From assembly GCF_902167145.1 (NCBI RefSeq), contig NC_050100.1:194673439-194737438 (forward strand): a stretch of DNA of 64,000 bases, in the 5' to 3' direction. Below the pieces are notes generated by a model, which worked only from the letters and a program-made list of their open reading frames with translations, ran no database searches and had not been told where the DNA came from. The DNA comes from Zea mays. Lineage: Eukaryota; Streptophyta; Magnoliopsida; Poales; Poaceae. Position numbers and translations under genes: made by a program. This document shows, one piece after another, positions 11,524-28,195 of the stretch (positions are counted from its first letter, which is position 1; each line of letters begins with the position of its first letter).

Positions 11524-12759
11524 CTACAAAACATGTTTAGTTCTTGACTTTAGGTACCCAAATGGTTTTGGGTCCTTTGGCATTAGATACAAGAACTTTG
11601 GGTACCCAAACACAAGTCTTTGATCCCTTGTGCTTGCCCCCAACATATTTGGCAACTACCTTGCCGGATTTGTTAGTTAACACATAAGATGCATCAAAAG
11701 TTTTAAATGAAATGGCATGATCATTTGATGCACTAGGAGTTTTCTTCTTAGGCAACTTAGAACGGGTTGGTTGCCTAGAACTAGATGTCTCACCCTTATA
11801 CATAAAAGCATGATTAGGGCCAGAGTGAGACTTCCTATAATGAATTCTCCTAATTTTGCTCTCGGGATAACCGGGAGGGTACAAAATGTAACCCTCGTTA
11901 TCCTGAGGCATGGGAGCCTTGCCCTTAACAAAATTAGACAATTTCTTAGGAGGGGCATTAAGTTTGACATTGCCTCCCTGTTGGAAGCCAATGCCATCCT
12001 TAATGCCAGGGCGTCTCCCTCTATAAAGCATACTACGAGCAAATTTAAATTTTTCATTTTCAATTTCATGCTCGATAATTTTTGCATCTAGTTTAGCTAT
12101 ATGATCATTTTGTTGTTTAATTAAAGCCATGTGATTATGTATAGCATTAATATCCACACCTCTACATCTAGTGCAAATAGTAGTGTGCTCAACGGTAGAT
12201 GTAGATGGTTTGCAAGATTTTAATTCTACAACCTTAGCATGCAATATATCGTTTTTACTTTTAAGGTCGGAAATGGTAGCATTGCAAACATCAAAATCTT
12301 TAGCCTTAGCAAGCAATTTTTCATTTGCATCTCTAAGGCTAGCAAGAGAAATGTTCAATTCTTCAATCTTAGCAAGCAAATCATCATTATCATTTCTAAG
12401 ATTGGGAATTGAAACATTACAAGCAATAGAATCAACCTTAGCTAACAAATTAGTATTCTCATTTCTAAGGTTGTCTATAGTCTCATGGCAAGTGCTTAGC
12501 TCACTAGATAATTTTTCACATTTTCAACTTCTAGAGCATAAGCATTTTTAACTTTAACATGCCTTTTGTTTTCCTTGAATAGGAAGTCCTCTTGGGAGTC
12601 CAAGAGATCATCCTTCTCATGGATGACACTAATTAATTCATTTAATTTCTCCTTTTGTTGCATGTTTAAGTTGGCAAAAAGTGTACGCAAATTATCTTCC
12701 TCATCACTAGCATTATCATCGCTAGAGGATTCATATCTAGTGGAGGATTTAGATTTAAC
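11524..12759 (-). other. Intron-like segment of copy B encoding a coiled-coil Gag extension
   Basis: On the minus strand the donor AAAAAG|GTTAAA is at 12759 and the acceptor TTTTGTAG|GTTTAT ends at 11524; 1236 nt. Both sides are in phase 0, so removal would join gag to protease in frame. The segment encodes a Leu/Lys/Glu-rich coiled-coil region (for example residues from 12448 to 11537, with LLAKIEELNISLASLRD) and ends in a TAA about 13 nt before the AG. Copy C has the equivalent at 41139-42207; copy A has none. The donor is weaker than copy C's GTATGT. Confidence 0.65.
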
Positions 12760-14168
12760 CTTTTTCTTTTTGCCGTCCTTTGCCATGAGGCACTTGTGGC
12801 CGACGTTGGGGAAGAGAAGTCCCTTGGTGACGGCGATGTTGGCGGCGTCCTCGTCGGAGGAGGAGTCGCTAGAGCTTTCGTCGGAGTCCCACTCGCGACA
12901 AACATGGGCATCGCCGCCCTTATTTTTGTAGTACCCTTTCTTCTCCTTTCTTCTCCCCTTCTTGTCGTCGCCCCTGTCACTGTCACTAGATAGTGGACAT
13001 TTTGCAATAAAATGACCGGGCTTACCACATTTGTAGCACACTTTCTTGGAGCGGGGTTTGTAGTCCTTCCCCTTCTTTGTTTGAGGATTTGGCGGAAGCT
13101 TTTGATGACAAGTGCCATTTCCTCGTTGTCGAGCTTGGAGGCGTCGATGGGTGTTCTACTTGGTGTAGACTCCTCCTTCTCCTCCGTCGCCTTGAATGCG
13201 ACCGGTTGTGCTTCGGACGTGGAGGGGCCGTCAAGCTCGTTGATCTTCCATGAGCCCTTGATCATAAACTCAAAGCTCACAAAATTCCTGATTACTTCCT
13301 CGGGAGTCATTAGTGTATATCTTGGATTACCACGAATTAATTGTACTTGAGTAGGGTTAAGGAAAATAAGTGATCTTAGAATAACCTTAACCACCTTGTG
13401 GTCATCCCATTTCTTGCTCCCGAGGTTGCGCACTTGATTCACCAAGGTTTTGAGTCGGTTGTACATGTCTTGTGGCTCCTCCCCTTGGCGAAGACGGAAG
13501 CGACCGAGCTCCCCCTCGATCGTTTCACGCTTGGTGATCTTGGTTAGTTCATCACCCTCGTGCGCGGTCTTGAGCACGTCCCAAACTTCCTTGGCGCTCT
13601 TTAATCCTTGCACCTTGTTGTACTCCTCCCTACTTAGAGAGGCGAGGAGTATGGTTGTGGCTTGGGAGTTGAAGTGCTCGATTTGGGCTACTTCGTCCTC
13701 ATCATAATCCTCATCCCCTACGGAAGGTACCTGTGCTCCAAACTCAACAACATTCCATATACTTTTGTGGAGTGAGGTTAGGTGATATTTCATTAGATCA
13801 CTCCACCTAGCATAATCTTCACCGTCAAAGGTTGGCGGTTTGCCTAATGGAACGGAAAGTAATGGAGTATGTCTAGAAGTACGAGGATAGTGTAAGGGGA
13901 TCTTACTAAACTTCTTGCGCTCATGACGCTTAGAAGTTACGGAGGGCGCGTCGAAGCCAGAGGTAGATGGCGATGAGGTGTCGGTCTCGTAGTAGACCAC
14001 CTTCCTCATCTTCTTTTTCTTGTCCCCACTCCGATGCAACTTGTGGGAAGAGGGTTTCTTCTCCTTCCCCTTCCCTTTGTTGCGGGACTCTCCCGATGAA
14101 GCTTTCCCGTGGCTTGTAGTGGGCTTGTCGCCGGTCTCCATCTCCTTCTTGGCGTGTTCTCCCGACAT
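12760..14168 (-). pseudogene. gag of copy B, frameshifted
   Basis: Starts at ATG 14168 ([13 protein letters not shown]), about 470 codons to the donor. It is very similar to residues 1-490 of copy A, including the zinc knuckle [14 protein letters not shown] near 13000-13040. A 1-bp loss in a G-run near 13065 shifts the frame just before the zinc knuckle. A second 1-bp loss in an A-run near 12510 lies in the coiled-coil segment. Neither full Gag nor Gag-Pol can be made. Confidence 0.85.
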
Positions 14169-15699
14169 CACTTCGAGCGGTTAGGCTCTAATGAAGCACC
14201 GACTCTGATACCAATTGAAAGTCGCCTAGAGGGGGGGTGAATAGGGCGAAACTGAAATTTACAAAGTTAATCACAACTACAAGCTGGGTTAGCGTTAGAA
14301 ATATAATCGAGTCTGCGAGAGAGGGTGAAAAACAAATGGCAAGTAAATAAGAAGTGTGACACGCGGATTTGTTTTACCGAGGTTCGGTTCTTGCAAACCT
14401 ACTCCCCGTTGAGGAGGCCACAAAGGCCGGGTCATTTCAACCCTTTCCCTCTCTCAAACGGTCCCTCGGACCGAGTGAGCTTTCTCTTCTCAAATCAACC
14501 GGGAACAAAACTTCCCCGCAAGGACCACCACACAATTGGTGTCTCTTGCCTTGGTTACAAGTGAGTACTGATCTCAAAAAAGAATGAGAAAGAAGAAAGC
14601 AATCCAAGCACAGAGCTCAAAAGAACACAACAAATCACTCTCACTTATCACTAAAGCTTTTGTGGAATTGGGAGAGGATTTGATCACTTGGGTGTGTCTT
14701 GTATTGAATGCCTAGCACTAGTAAGTGGTTGGAAGTGTGAAAACTTGGATGTCTTGAATGTGGGGTGGTTGGGGGTATTTATAATCCCAACCACAAAACT
14801 AGCCGTTTGATGGAGGCTGTCTGTCGTATGGTGCACCGGACAGTCCGGTGCACACCAGACAGTGTCCGGTGCGCCAGCCACGTCACCAGGCCGTTGGGTT
14901 CCGACCGTTGGAGCTCTGACTGCTGGGCCCGCCTGGATGTCCGGTGGCACACCGGACATGTACTGTAGAGTGTCCGGTGCGCCACTTCGCGCGTGCCTGA
15001 CTTCTGCGCGCTCTGGCGCGCATTTGATGCTTCTGCAGGTGACCGTTGGCGCGAAGTAGTCGTTGCTCCGCTGGCTCACCGGACAGTCTGGTGCACACCG
15101 GACATGTCCGGTGAATTATAGCGGAGTGAATTCCTGAAGCTGGCGAGTTCCAGAGTCGCACCCTCCTGGGGCACCGGACACTGTCCGGTGTACACCGGAC
15201 AGTCCGGTGAATTATAGCGGAGCGCCTCTGGATTTTCCCGAAGGTGAGGAGTTCAGCGTGAAGTCCCCTGGTGCACCGAACACTGTCCGGTATAGATGAG
15301 CATGCAGCCCAGAGCACGGGAGCCCGGCACGAGGCCCATTTTTTTGGCCCGGCCCAAGCACGGCCCGGCCCGGTTGGCTTCGTGCCCGGGCCAGCCCGGA
15401 CCATTTTACCAGGTCGTGCCTGGGCTGCTGGGTGCGCCCGCCGGGCGGCACGGCCCGGCCCGCCAGAGAACGGCAGGCACAGACCGGCCCGGTACGGGGA
15501 GCGGCACCACATAGCCTCGGCTCCCGACCCGACTCTCCGTCTCCTCTCTCTCACTCTCTCGCGCTCGCGGTCTCGCTCTCGCTCTCGCCCTCGGCCTTTC
15601 CGTCTCTCTGCTGCTCACCGCCTCACCGTCGGCCGTCGCCGTAGTCTCTGTCGGATCTTCGTCATCGGCCCCCTTCTGTGCGGCGCCCCTCTCCAGACT

Positions 15700-16060
15700 C
15701 CGGCTCTGCATCGGTTGATCGGTGAAATCCCTAACCCTAATCACAAATCCCTAACCCTAATCTCCGCTCTCCGGACTCCGGCTCTCCCTCCCACCGTCCC
15801 CCGTCATCGTCTCCGGCTCCGGGCTGCGGCTTGGCAGAGATAAGTCCCTCTCCGACTCTCCCTCTCCAGTCGGCCATCCCAATCCCTAACCCTAACCCTA
15901 ATCTCCTCTTCTCGGTCTCTCCCTCTCGCGTCGTCCGTCGTCGTGCACTTTACCCTCGTCTCCGGCTCCGGGCTCCGGCTTGGCAGGTATGTCACTCTTC
16001 CTCGCTTCCTCACCAGTCGACCATTCCAATCCCTAACCCTAACCCTCGCTGCTTGCTTTG
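15700..16060 (+). promoter_or_regulatory. Leader of hAT transposase with telo-box-like CCCTAACCCTAA repeats
   Basis: CCCTAACCCTAA motifs occur near 15730-15765, 15884-15901 and 16031-16047 in a CT-rich leader before the ORF. Such motifs are common in plant promoters and 5' leaders; a role here is inference. Confidence 0.4.
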
Positions 16061-16151
16061 CTTGTGGACTTTGGTAGGTCGCCGGCCGACTACGGAGTCG
16101 TGCTAGTGCCGCCACTGCCGTCGAGGTATGGTGCCGAGATAGAAGTCGGTT

Positions 16152-17321
16152 ATGGATGACGACGACGACAACAGTCGGTACCCTAGAACCATCAACGAGG
16201 AGCTCGTTGAGTTAGGGCAGCTTCCCGATGACGTCGATGACATGGGAGATGTTGCTGCTGCCTTGTTCGGTGTCGATACCACTCCTAATCCCGGGCCGGT
16301 AAGTGATGCTGCTGGCTCTAATGAACTTGATTCATTGACTTCTTCTAGCACTGGTAAACGTCGATCTGCTGTTTGGGATGACTTCACTGAAGTCACAGAA
16401 AACCGTAATGGTAAGAAGGTGCGCATTGCAGGTATTTGCAAATTTTGCAAAGCTAGGTTGAGTGCTAATTCTAATGCTGGCACTGGACATTTGCTTAGGC
16501 ACCAGAAATCATGTAAAAAGAAGTCTGATCATGCTGCTATGGTTCAAACTAGACTTGCTTTGAACCCTGATGGGTCTTTTAGAAACTGGGAATATGATCC
16601 TCAAGTGGCTAGAACTGAGCTTTGTCGTTTGATTGCTAGACTTGATCTTCCTTTAGGGATAGCTGACACAGATGCTTGGGATGAGTACATTCAGCATGCT
16701 CACAACCCTAGATATGTTAGAGTATCTAGGTTTACAACTGCTAGAGACATGGTTAAGTTATACAATGACAAATTAAAGAACTTAAAAGATGATGTTTTTC
16801 CTACTGTGTCTTCTATTTGCTTGACTTCTGATATATGGTCTGGTAATGCCAAGGAAGACTACATTACTGTTGTTGCTCATTTTGTTAATGCTGATTGGGA
16901 GTTAAAGAAGTGTGTGATAGGCTTTAAATTGATCCAAGTGTCTCATAATGGTGTTAACATTGCTGAACGCATTGCTTGTGTGATTCAATACTTTGGCATG
17001 ATTGATAAAGTGTTCTCTGTTACCTTAGATAATGCTTCTTCTAATTCAACTGCCATGCTCACATTGTCACCTATGCTTGCTGGTTATTTGGGTGCTGATG
17101 TTGATCCAACAGATACCAGTAACAAAACTTATAGTGTGCTTCATCAGCGTTGTGCCTGTCACATTATTAACTTGATAGTGAAATGTGGCTTGAAAAGGCT
17201 TAAGGATTATTTAGATGTGTTTAGGACTGCTATTAATTTCTTAAACTCTTCTAACCAGAGAATTGGTTCATTTAGTAATTACTGCAAAGCAAAAGGTTGT
17301 AGACCTAGAAAATTGCACTAA
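16152..17321 (+). CDS. hAT transposase, N-terminal two thirds (389 aa)
   Basis: Starts at ATG 16152. Acidic N terminus, then a BED-type zinc finger at about residues 70-125 (VWDDFTEV, CKFCKARL, GHLLRHQKSC), which binds transposon ends. The RNase H-like domain follows: SDIWSG near residue 226 followed by YITVVAHF, the VTLDNASSN region, and CACHIINLIVKCGL near 335. It stops at 389 aa with CRPRKLH. Plant hAT transposases are usually 600-800 aa and end in a dimerisation (hATC) domain with the last catalytic Glu; that part is absent, and only 283 bp remain to the element end. Probably an internally deleted copy. Confidence 0.85.
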   Translation: MDDDDDNSRYPRTINEELVELGQLPDDVDDMGDVAAALFGVDTTPNPGPVSDAAGSNELDSLTSSSTGKRRSAVWDDFTEVTENRNGKKVRIAGICKFCKARLSANSNAGTGHLLRHQKSCKKKSDHAAMVQTRLALNPDGSFRNWEYDPQVARTELCRLIARLDLPLGIADTDAWDEYIQHAHNPRYVRVSRFTTARDMVKLYNDKLKNLKDDVFPTVSSICLTSDIWSGNAKEDYITVVAHFVNADWELKKCVIGFKLIQVSHNGVNIAERIACVIQYFGMIDKVFSVTLDNASSNSTAMLTLSPMLAGYLGADVDPTDTSNKTYSVLHQRCACHIINLIVKCGLKRLKDYLDVFRTAINFLNSSNQRIGSFSNYCKAKGCRPRKLH

Positions 17322-17834
17322 CAGCTCAATATTGTGTATATTTTCTGTGTGAATTGTGTTTTACTGTATTTTGTCTGTTATCGGGCTTCGGGCTGGCCCG
17401 GCACTGCTTTGGGCCAGGGCTTTTCGGGCTGGCCCGGCCCGAAAAACGGCCCGCTGGGCCGTGCCTGGGCCTGCTGCAAGGCACACAGGACTGTGCAGGC
17501 ACGACACGGTATGCCCGTGGGCCTGGTCGTGCCGTGCCTATTTGGGCCGTGCCTAGACCGGGCCCGGGGCGTGCCGTGCCGGGCGGCACGTTTGCTCATC
17601 TATACTGTCCGGTGGCACACCGGACAGTCCGGTGCGCCAAACCAGGGCACATTCCGGTTATCCCTTGCTCTCTTTGTTGAACCCATGTCTTGGTCTTTTT
17701 ATTGGCTAAGTGTGAACCTTTGGCACCTGTATAACTTATACACTAGAGCAAACTAGTTAGTACAATTATTTGTGTTGGACAATTCAACCAACAAAATCAA
17801 TTAGGAAAATAGGTGTAAGCCTAATTCTCTTTCA

Positions 17835-18062
17835 GTTATGACACTCTTGCACCCCTCGGATGGTTGTATTCAGTATGGTATTTGTCACTATCTCTAGATG
17901 TGTTGCTCACATGACATATTATGTCAAATCATTGGATTCACAATCGTGCACACATTTAGGGGGAGCCATCTACATACAATCATTCAAAAGAAATTTTCTA
18001 TTGCAAATGTTTATCTTTTTGACCTTAATTGTTTTGACATCAATCACAAAAAAGAGGGAGAT
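17835..18062 (+). mobile_element. 3' internal remnant of an older Copia element
   Basis: Non-coding, with GGGGGAG tracts (about 17960 and 18052) and ATCACAAAAAAGAGGGAGATTG just before an LTR. This mirrors the 3' internal end of copies A and C. Copy B is inserted at its left edge. Confidence 0.7.
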
Positions 18063-19702
18063 TGTAAGTGCAATCAACCCCAAGTGAGGGTTTTGGTGAT
18101 TTAATGACAAAACAAATAAGGGTACTAACATTTTTTGTTCTCAGTGTATGATTAGAAAGAAACAGGAACTTAAGGAAGCACCAAGGACTTCATGCAACAG
18201 ACGTATAAAAATTTATGTAAAATCTTGTGTTGCATGATGTAATTCTTCCTTATTCTTTTCCGCACAGGTATAGGTGTTTGCTATAGCTCAAGTCCCCAAA
18301 TTCAAAAGCTATTTTTGAAAACCAAAAATCACTTTAAAATTATTTGGTTGACCATGGTTAGGGTTGAGAAACCTAGAGTGTTCTTGCTGAAAAGCAGCTG
18401 AACTTCTTCAGCTGCAGCTGAGCTTTTCAGCTGAGCTGGACTTCAGTTGAGTTGAACTTTCAACTCCAGCTGAACTTCAACTTCAGCTGTGGACCTCTTT
18501 GACCATACCTAGCTGAACTTGCCACCGGGCAGCTCAGCTGGGGTTTTATCTCCAAAACTCTTTGGTCTAGACCAGCTGAACTGGTCCTGGGGGGCAGCTC
18601 AATTGGTCTCTGACCCCTCTGACTTCTGATCTACAGTCTGCCAGTCAGACTGGCAGTCAGGTCACCAGGGGTGTCAGGGGGCGGTTCAACCGCCCTAGGG
18701 GCGGTTCAACCGGTCCTGACCTGTCTGACCCGCCTGCAGGTCAGTCTGCCAGTCAGTCTGGCAGTCAGACTGGCAGACAGTCTGCTGACCTTTCAGGGGG
18801 CGGTTCAACCGCCCTAGGGGCGGCTCAACCGATTTTCTGCGTGGTTTCTGGTCAAACGGCTAGTTTTTGAGCCGTGACTATAAATAGAACCCTCACTCTT
18901 CTTCAATGCGGCTGGACACTCACACATTTATTGCTCACCTAACTTGAGACAAAGCACTCATCTCTCCCATCTCTCTCACACTTAAATCTTCCTCAAGATT
19001 CAACCTTGTTGGAGGAGCTCTTGGGTGTGAAGTTTGTGCTTGTACTCACGATTTGACTTTCCTCTCCCATCTCTTTTTACAAAGACTTGAGCTTGTGCAA
19101 ACCCCTCTTGTGCTTTCTTAGTGTTCTTGAAACCCTAGGTTTCAAGATCTTTTGAGGTTGCTTGGGAGTCTCCAAATTTGTGGACGACCCCAAGAAGTTT
19201 GTATCACCCGCTCTTTGAGCTAAGATAAGAAGAGATTGCCTTGACCTTTGTGGTCGGTTTTTGGAGGATTAGGGTTGAAAAAGACCCGGCCCTTTGTGGG
19301 CTCCTCAACGGGGAGTAGGACACCTTTATGGTGTGGCCGAACCTCGGATTAAATCTTGTGTCTTGTGTTCTTGCTTGTTTTTAACTTAAGATATTTTTAC
19401 TTGCAAGATTGACATAAAGATTTTTCCGTAGAGTTTATCTAGAAGTGAAATAGCCTTTAAATATTCATTTTTTCATTCTAACTTAGTTATATCTTACTTC
19501 TCACAAGAACTCGCGAAATACTTTTTCGAGTAGATTCTAGTCTAAAGTTTATAAAACAGTTGGATTGGTTCAGAGTGGTTCAACTTGCGCACGTAGCTGT
19601 TGAACCGGCCTGCACCAGTCGAACTGTGTATGTAACAATCTTTCGAAGTTTGTTGTGAAATTTTTTCAAATTAGCCTATTCACCCCCTTTAGGCTACTTT
19701 CA
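18063..19702 (+). repeat. 3' LTR of an older Copia element, 1640 bp
   Basis: Begins TGTAAGTGCAATCAACCCC after a polypurine tract and ends CACCCCCTTTAGGCTACTTTCA, resembling Sirevirus LTR ends. The U5-like part shares the GACCCGGCC...CTCCTCAACGGGGAGTAGG block with copy A. A TATA box (ctataaatag) is near 18879-18888. U3 has its own palindromes: CAGCTGAGCTG-type runs at 18390-18490, GCCAGTCAGACTGGC at 18640-18780, and GGCGGTTCAACCGCC at about 18680-18830. Family not assigned. Confidence 0.75.
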
Positions 19703-21253
19703 AAACAACATATTTTAGAACACATAAGGTTGTCACTTAATTATCAAAACCAAACTAGGACTTTCACTTACCACAAAACATAGCACAACGATTGAACGAT
19801 CTGGTGGCCTTTGACTAACTGCTATGGTGGTTTTGTTCATACAATCAAACCAATATTGGTACCATATAATCCATTACATATCGTGTCTTCATAGTTTGAC
19901 CTCTGTTTTCATTTTTTTCAATGATATATCCTTAATAACTATTAACGATATGCCAATATCTTCTCCCTCACGCAAGAGCTTGCATTGAGATGAAATTCTA
20001 TAGCTCTTGTTCCCATTTTTGTTTACCAATATGTGCGCTTTTTTTCTTGTATTGTAGATGTGACATTAGTTCCACTTTATCATTAGTAAAACTTAACAAG
20101 CTCGTCAAACTCATTAATCACTAGAAGGATACCCACGAGTTGTTGTAGGACTATTGTAGAAATAAATCTGTTGCATATACGAGTCAAATCATCTACATGT
20201 TATTGCATCCATTCTTATCAATATTTGGTTGCATTAAGTGGTTGGAAGAGTTGAGATAGAACTTATAATGAAAAATATATTTATAAGAGACATATGTACA
20301 TTTAATCATCTTATCATTCTACCACCAAAATAGAAATTAGATGTACTTTAACAACAAATATAAATAATAGAAGATTCACGTAACTCCAAGAGACCAAGAC
20401 AGTCATAATAAATAGATATAGTATGATTATGAAAAAGAAAATCTAAAACTGGTTTACTATATTTTTTGTTCTATATCAGTTTTGCTACAAAATTTCCGCG
20501 ATTAGCTAAAATTTATCTTTCTAATTGCAAAAAATCTGGCTCCGACAACAACAAAGTGGGCCACCGATCCAACGTGAAGAGAGAAGAGAGGTGTAGGCTA
20601 GGCCAACGGTAAACAATTTAAACAATCCACAGCCAAAATAAATTCACACGTTTCGTTCCAGGATCGGAATTAAACCAATCATTTTTTGTCGGCTAGAGAA
20701 GATACTCCCAAGTTCCGTAGGCGTAGTTCATTCTTTCTGTGGACATCATAAGCTCGACGCCCTGCGCCATCCGACGCGCCAAATATCTCGAATGCCCACC
20801 TTCTGACAGACACTCCTCCTCTCATTGACATCTTCTCACTGACATCTCAGTGGGGCATGCATAGTCCGTCCCCAGCAATCCTTTACCCGGGCGCCGCGGC
20901 GCCGTGCAATTATCTCAAAAACCAAACGGATGAGCTCCACCCGACGGTCGCCCAAGCTGAAATCAGCAATAAGCAGTCACTGACGATGGGCCTAAGGCCT
21001 TGTGTCCCAGCTTGACGGCGTGACAGGCAGCAAACGGCCGCCCCCTTCTCCTTCCCTCCACCCCTCTTCGTCTCGTCTCGGCCTCTTTCCTTCCTCTGTT
21101 CCTCATCTTCGTCTCGGCCTCACCCCCGACGACCCCGCACCGATCCCTCCACGCGCTCGCGCGCAGCACGGGCGGAGTTGGGCGAACTCCGTGCTCGTTC
21201 AACCCGTACTCTAGTACCTCCAGGGTTCGGGTCGGGTCTGCCTTCCTCTTCGT
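19703..21253 (+). promoter_or_regulatory. Intergenic region and presumed promoter/5' leader of the FtsH gene
   Basis: AT-rich non-coding DNA to about 20700, then increasingly GC- and CT-rich sequence up to the ATG at 21254. I see no clear TATA box, no RNA gene and no complete transposon. Short ORFs at 20963-21214 have no recognisable protein. Confidence 0.5.
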
Positions 21254-27557
<6,304 letters not shown>

Positions 27558-28187
27558 CGTCAGGAGTATGCACCGGGCTCTTAAAATTAATTACTTAACA
27601 AAAGTGACTCAGCAATTAGAACATACAATATGAGACACAAGGTATGCAATGGAAACCTTCATATACTGGGAAGAGACCTGTGGCCATGTGTGGTGGGTTG
27701 TATGAACCCCCACCCATTCATGCTAAGACAAACCGGGTCTGCTAAGACAAACTGGTCGGATGCCCACCCTTTGTTCGGTGAATCATGAGATCGAGCCCTA
27801 TACGAGAATTCAGGAAAAAAAAAGAAAATCTACATGCCCGAGTGACCATGTAAATATCTATCATTGCAGTTCCTGAACCCTTGACTACAAAAAAAGAAAT
27901 CCAGAGATGATTCATATTGAGCTGTAACATTGTACGATCAACCTCAGGAATATTGTAAGTGATTCAGCTTCACATGTTGTTCCATAGATTAGGTCGGTGT
28001 TACACATGTAAAAGATTCTTTTTTGGCAATATATTCTTGTACTCACCCTATTGGAAGTTGTTTTCCTCTATATACCATCCTAGAAATGATCAATAGGATA
28101 ATGCTTATACGGACTATGGTTCCTGTATTGAGAATTGTTCTTCAGAAATCAGAATAGTGATCGCTTTTTGAAAGAATAAAAATGCGA
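27558..28187. other. 3' flank of FtsH gene
   Basis: Downstream non-coding DNA holding the presumed 3' UTR. I see no further coding exon and no clear transposon ends. Confidence 0.4.
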
Positions 28188-28195
28188 GTCCTGGA

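Larger units (their letters stand above)
15291..17604 (+). mobile_element. hAT DNA transposon (2.3 kb) with truncated transposase
   Basis: 12-bp perfect terminal inverted repeats TATAGATGAGCA / TGCTCATCTATA flanked by an exact 8-bp duplication CTGTCCGG at 15283-15290 and 17605-17612, as for hAT. Both ends have GC-rich subterminal repeats of GGCCCGGCCC type (about 15340-15500 and 17390-17590). It carries one + strand transposase ORF that lacks its C-terminal part, so it is probably non-autonomous. It landed in a palindromic unit of the copy B LTR. Confidence 0.9.
10060..17834 (-). mobile_element. Ji-like Sirevirus-type Copia element, copy B, 5' portion, decayed
   Basis: On the minus strand: 5' LTR (17834 to 14216, split by a hAT transposon), primer site TGGTATCAGAG, gag from 14168, an intron-like segment (12759 to 11524), then protease, integrase and the start of the RT linker down to 10060. 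There copy X is inserted. LTR ends and the R/U5 region match copy A's family. Coding is broken by two 1-bp deletions in gag and two CGA to TGA changes in pol. The 3' half is outside the window. Confidence 0.88.
14216..17834 (-). repeat. 5' LTR of copy B, interrupted by hAT element
   Basis: On + it runs from TGAAAGTCGCC to CTAATTCTCTTTCA. Removing the hAT insertion and one target copy leaves about 1297 bp, the normal length of the family. The promoter TATA (minus strand ttataaatac) is near 14775-14787. Palindromic CACCGGACTGTCCGGTG-type units lie at about 14834-15210 and 17606-17634. Confidence 0.88.

Noticed and set aside
15730..16050. Interstitial telomere tract
   Set aside because: Only short CCCTAACCCTAA motifs, scattered in the transposase leader; better seen as telo-box promoter motifs.
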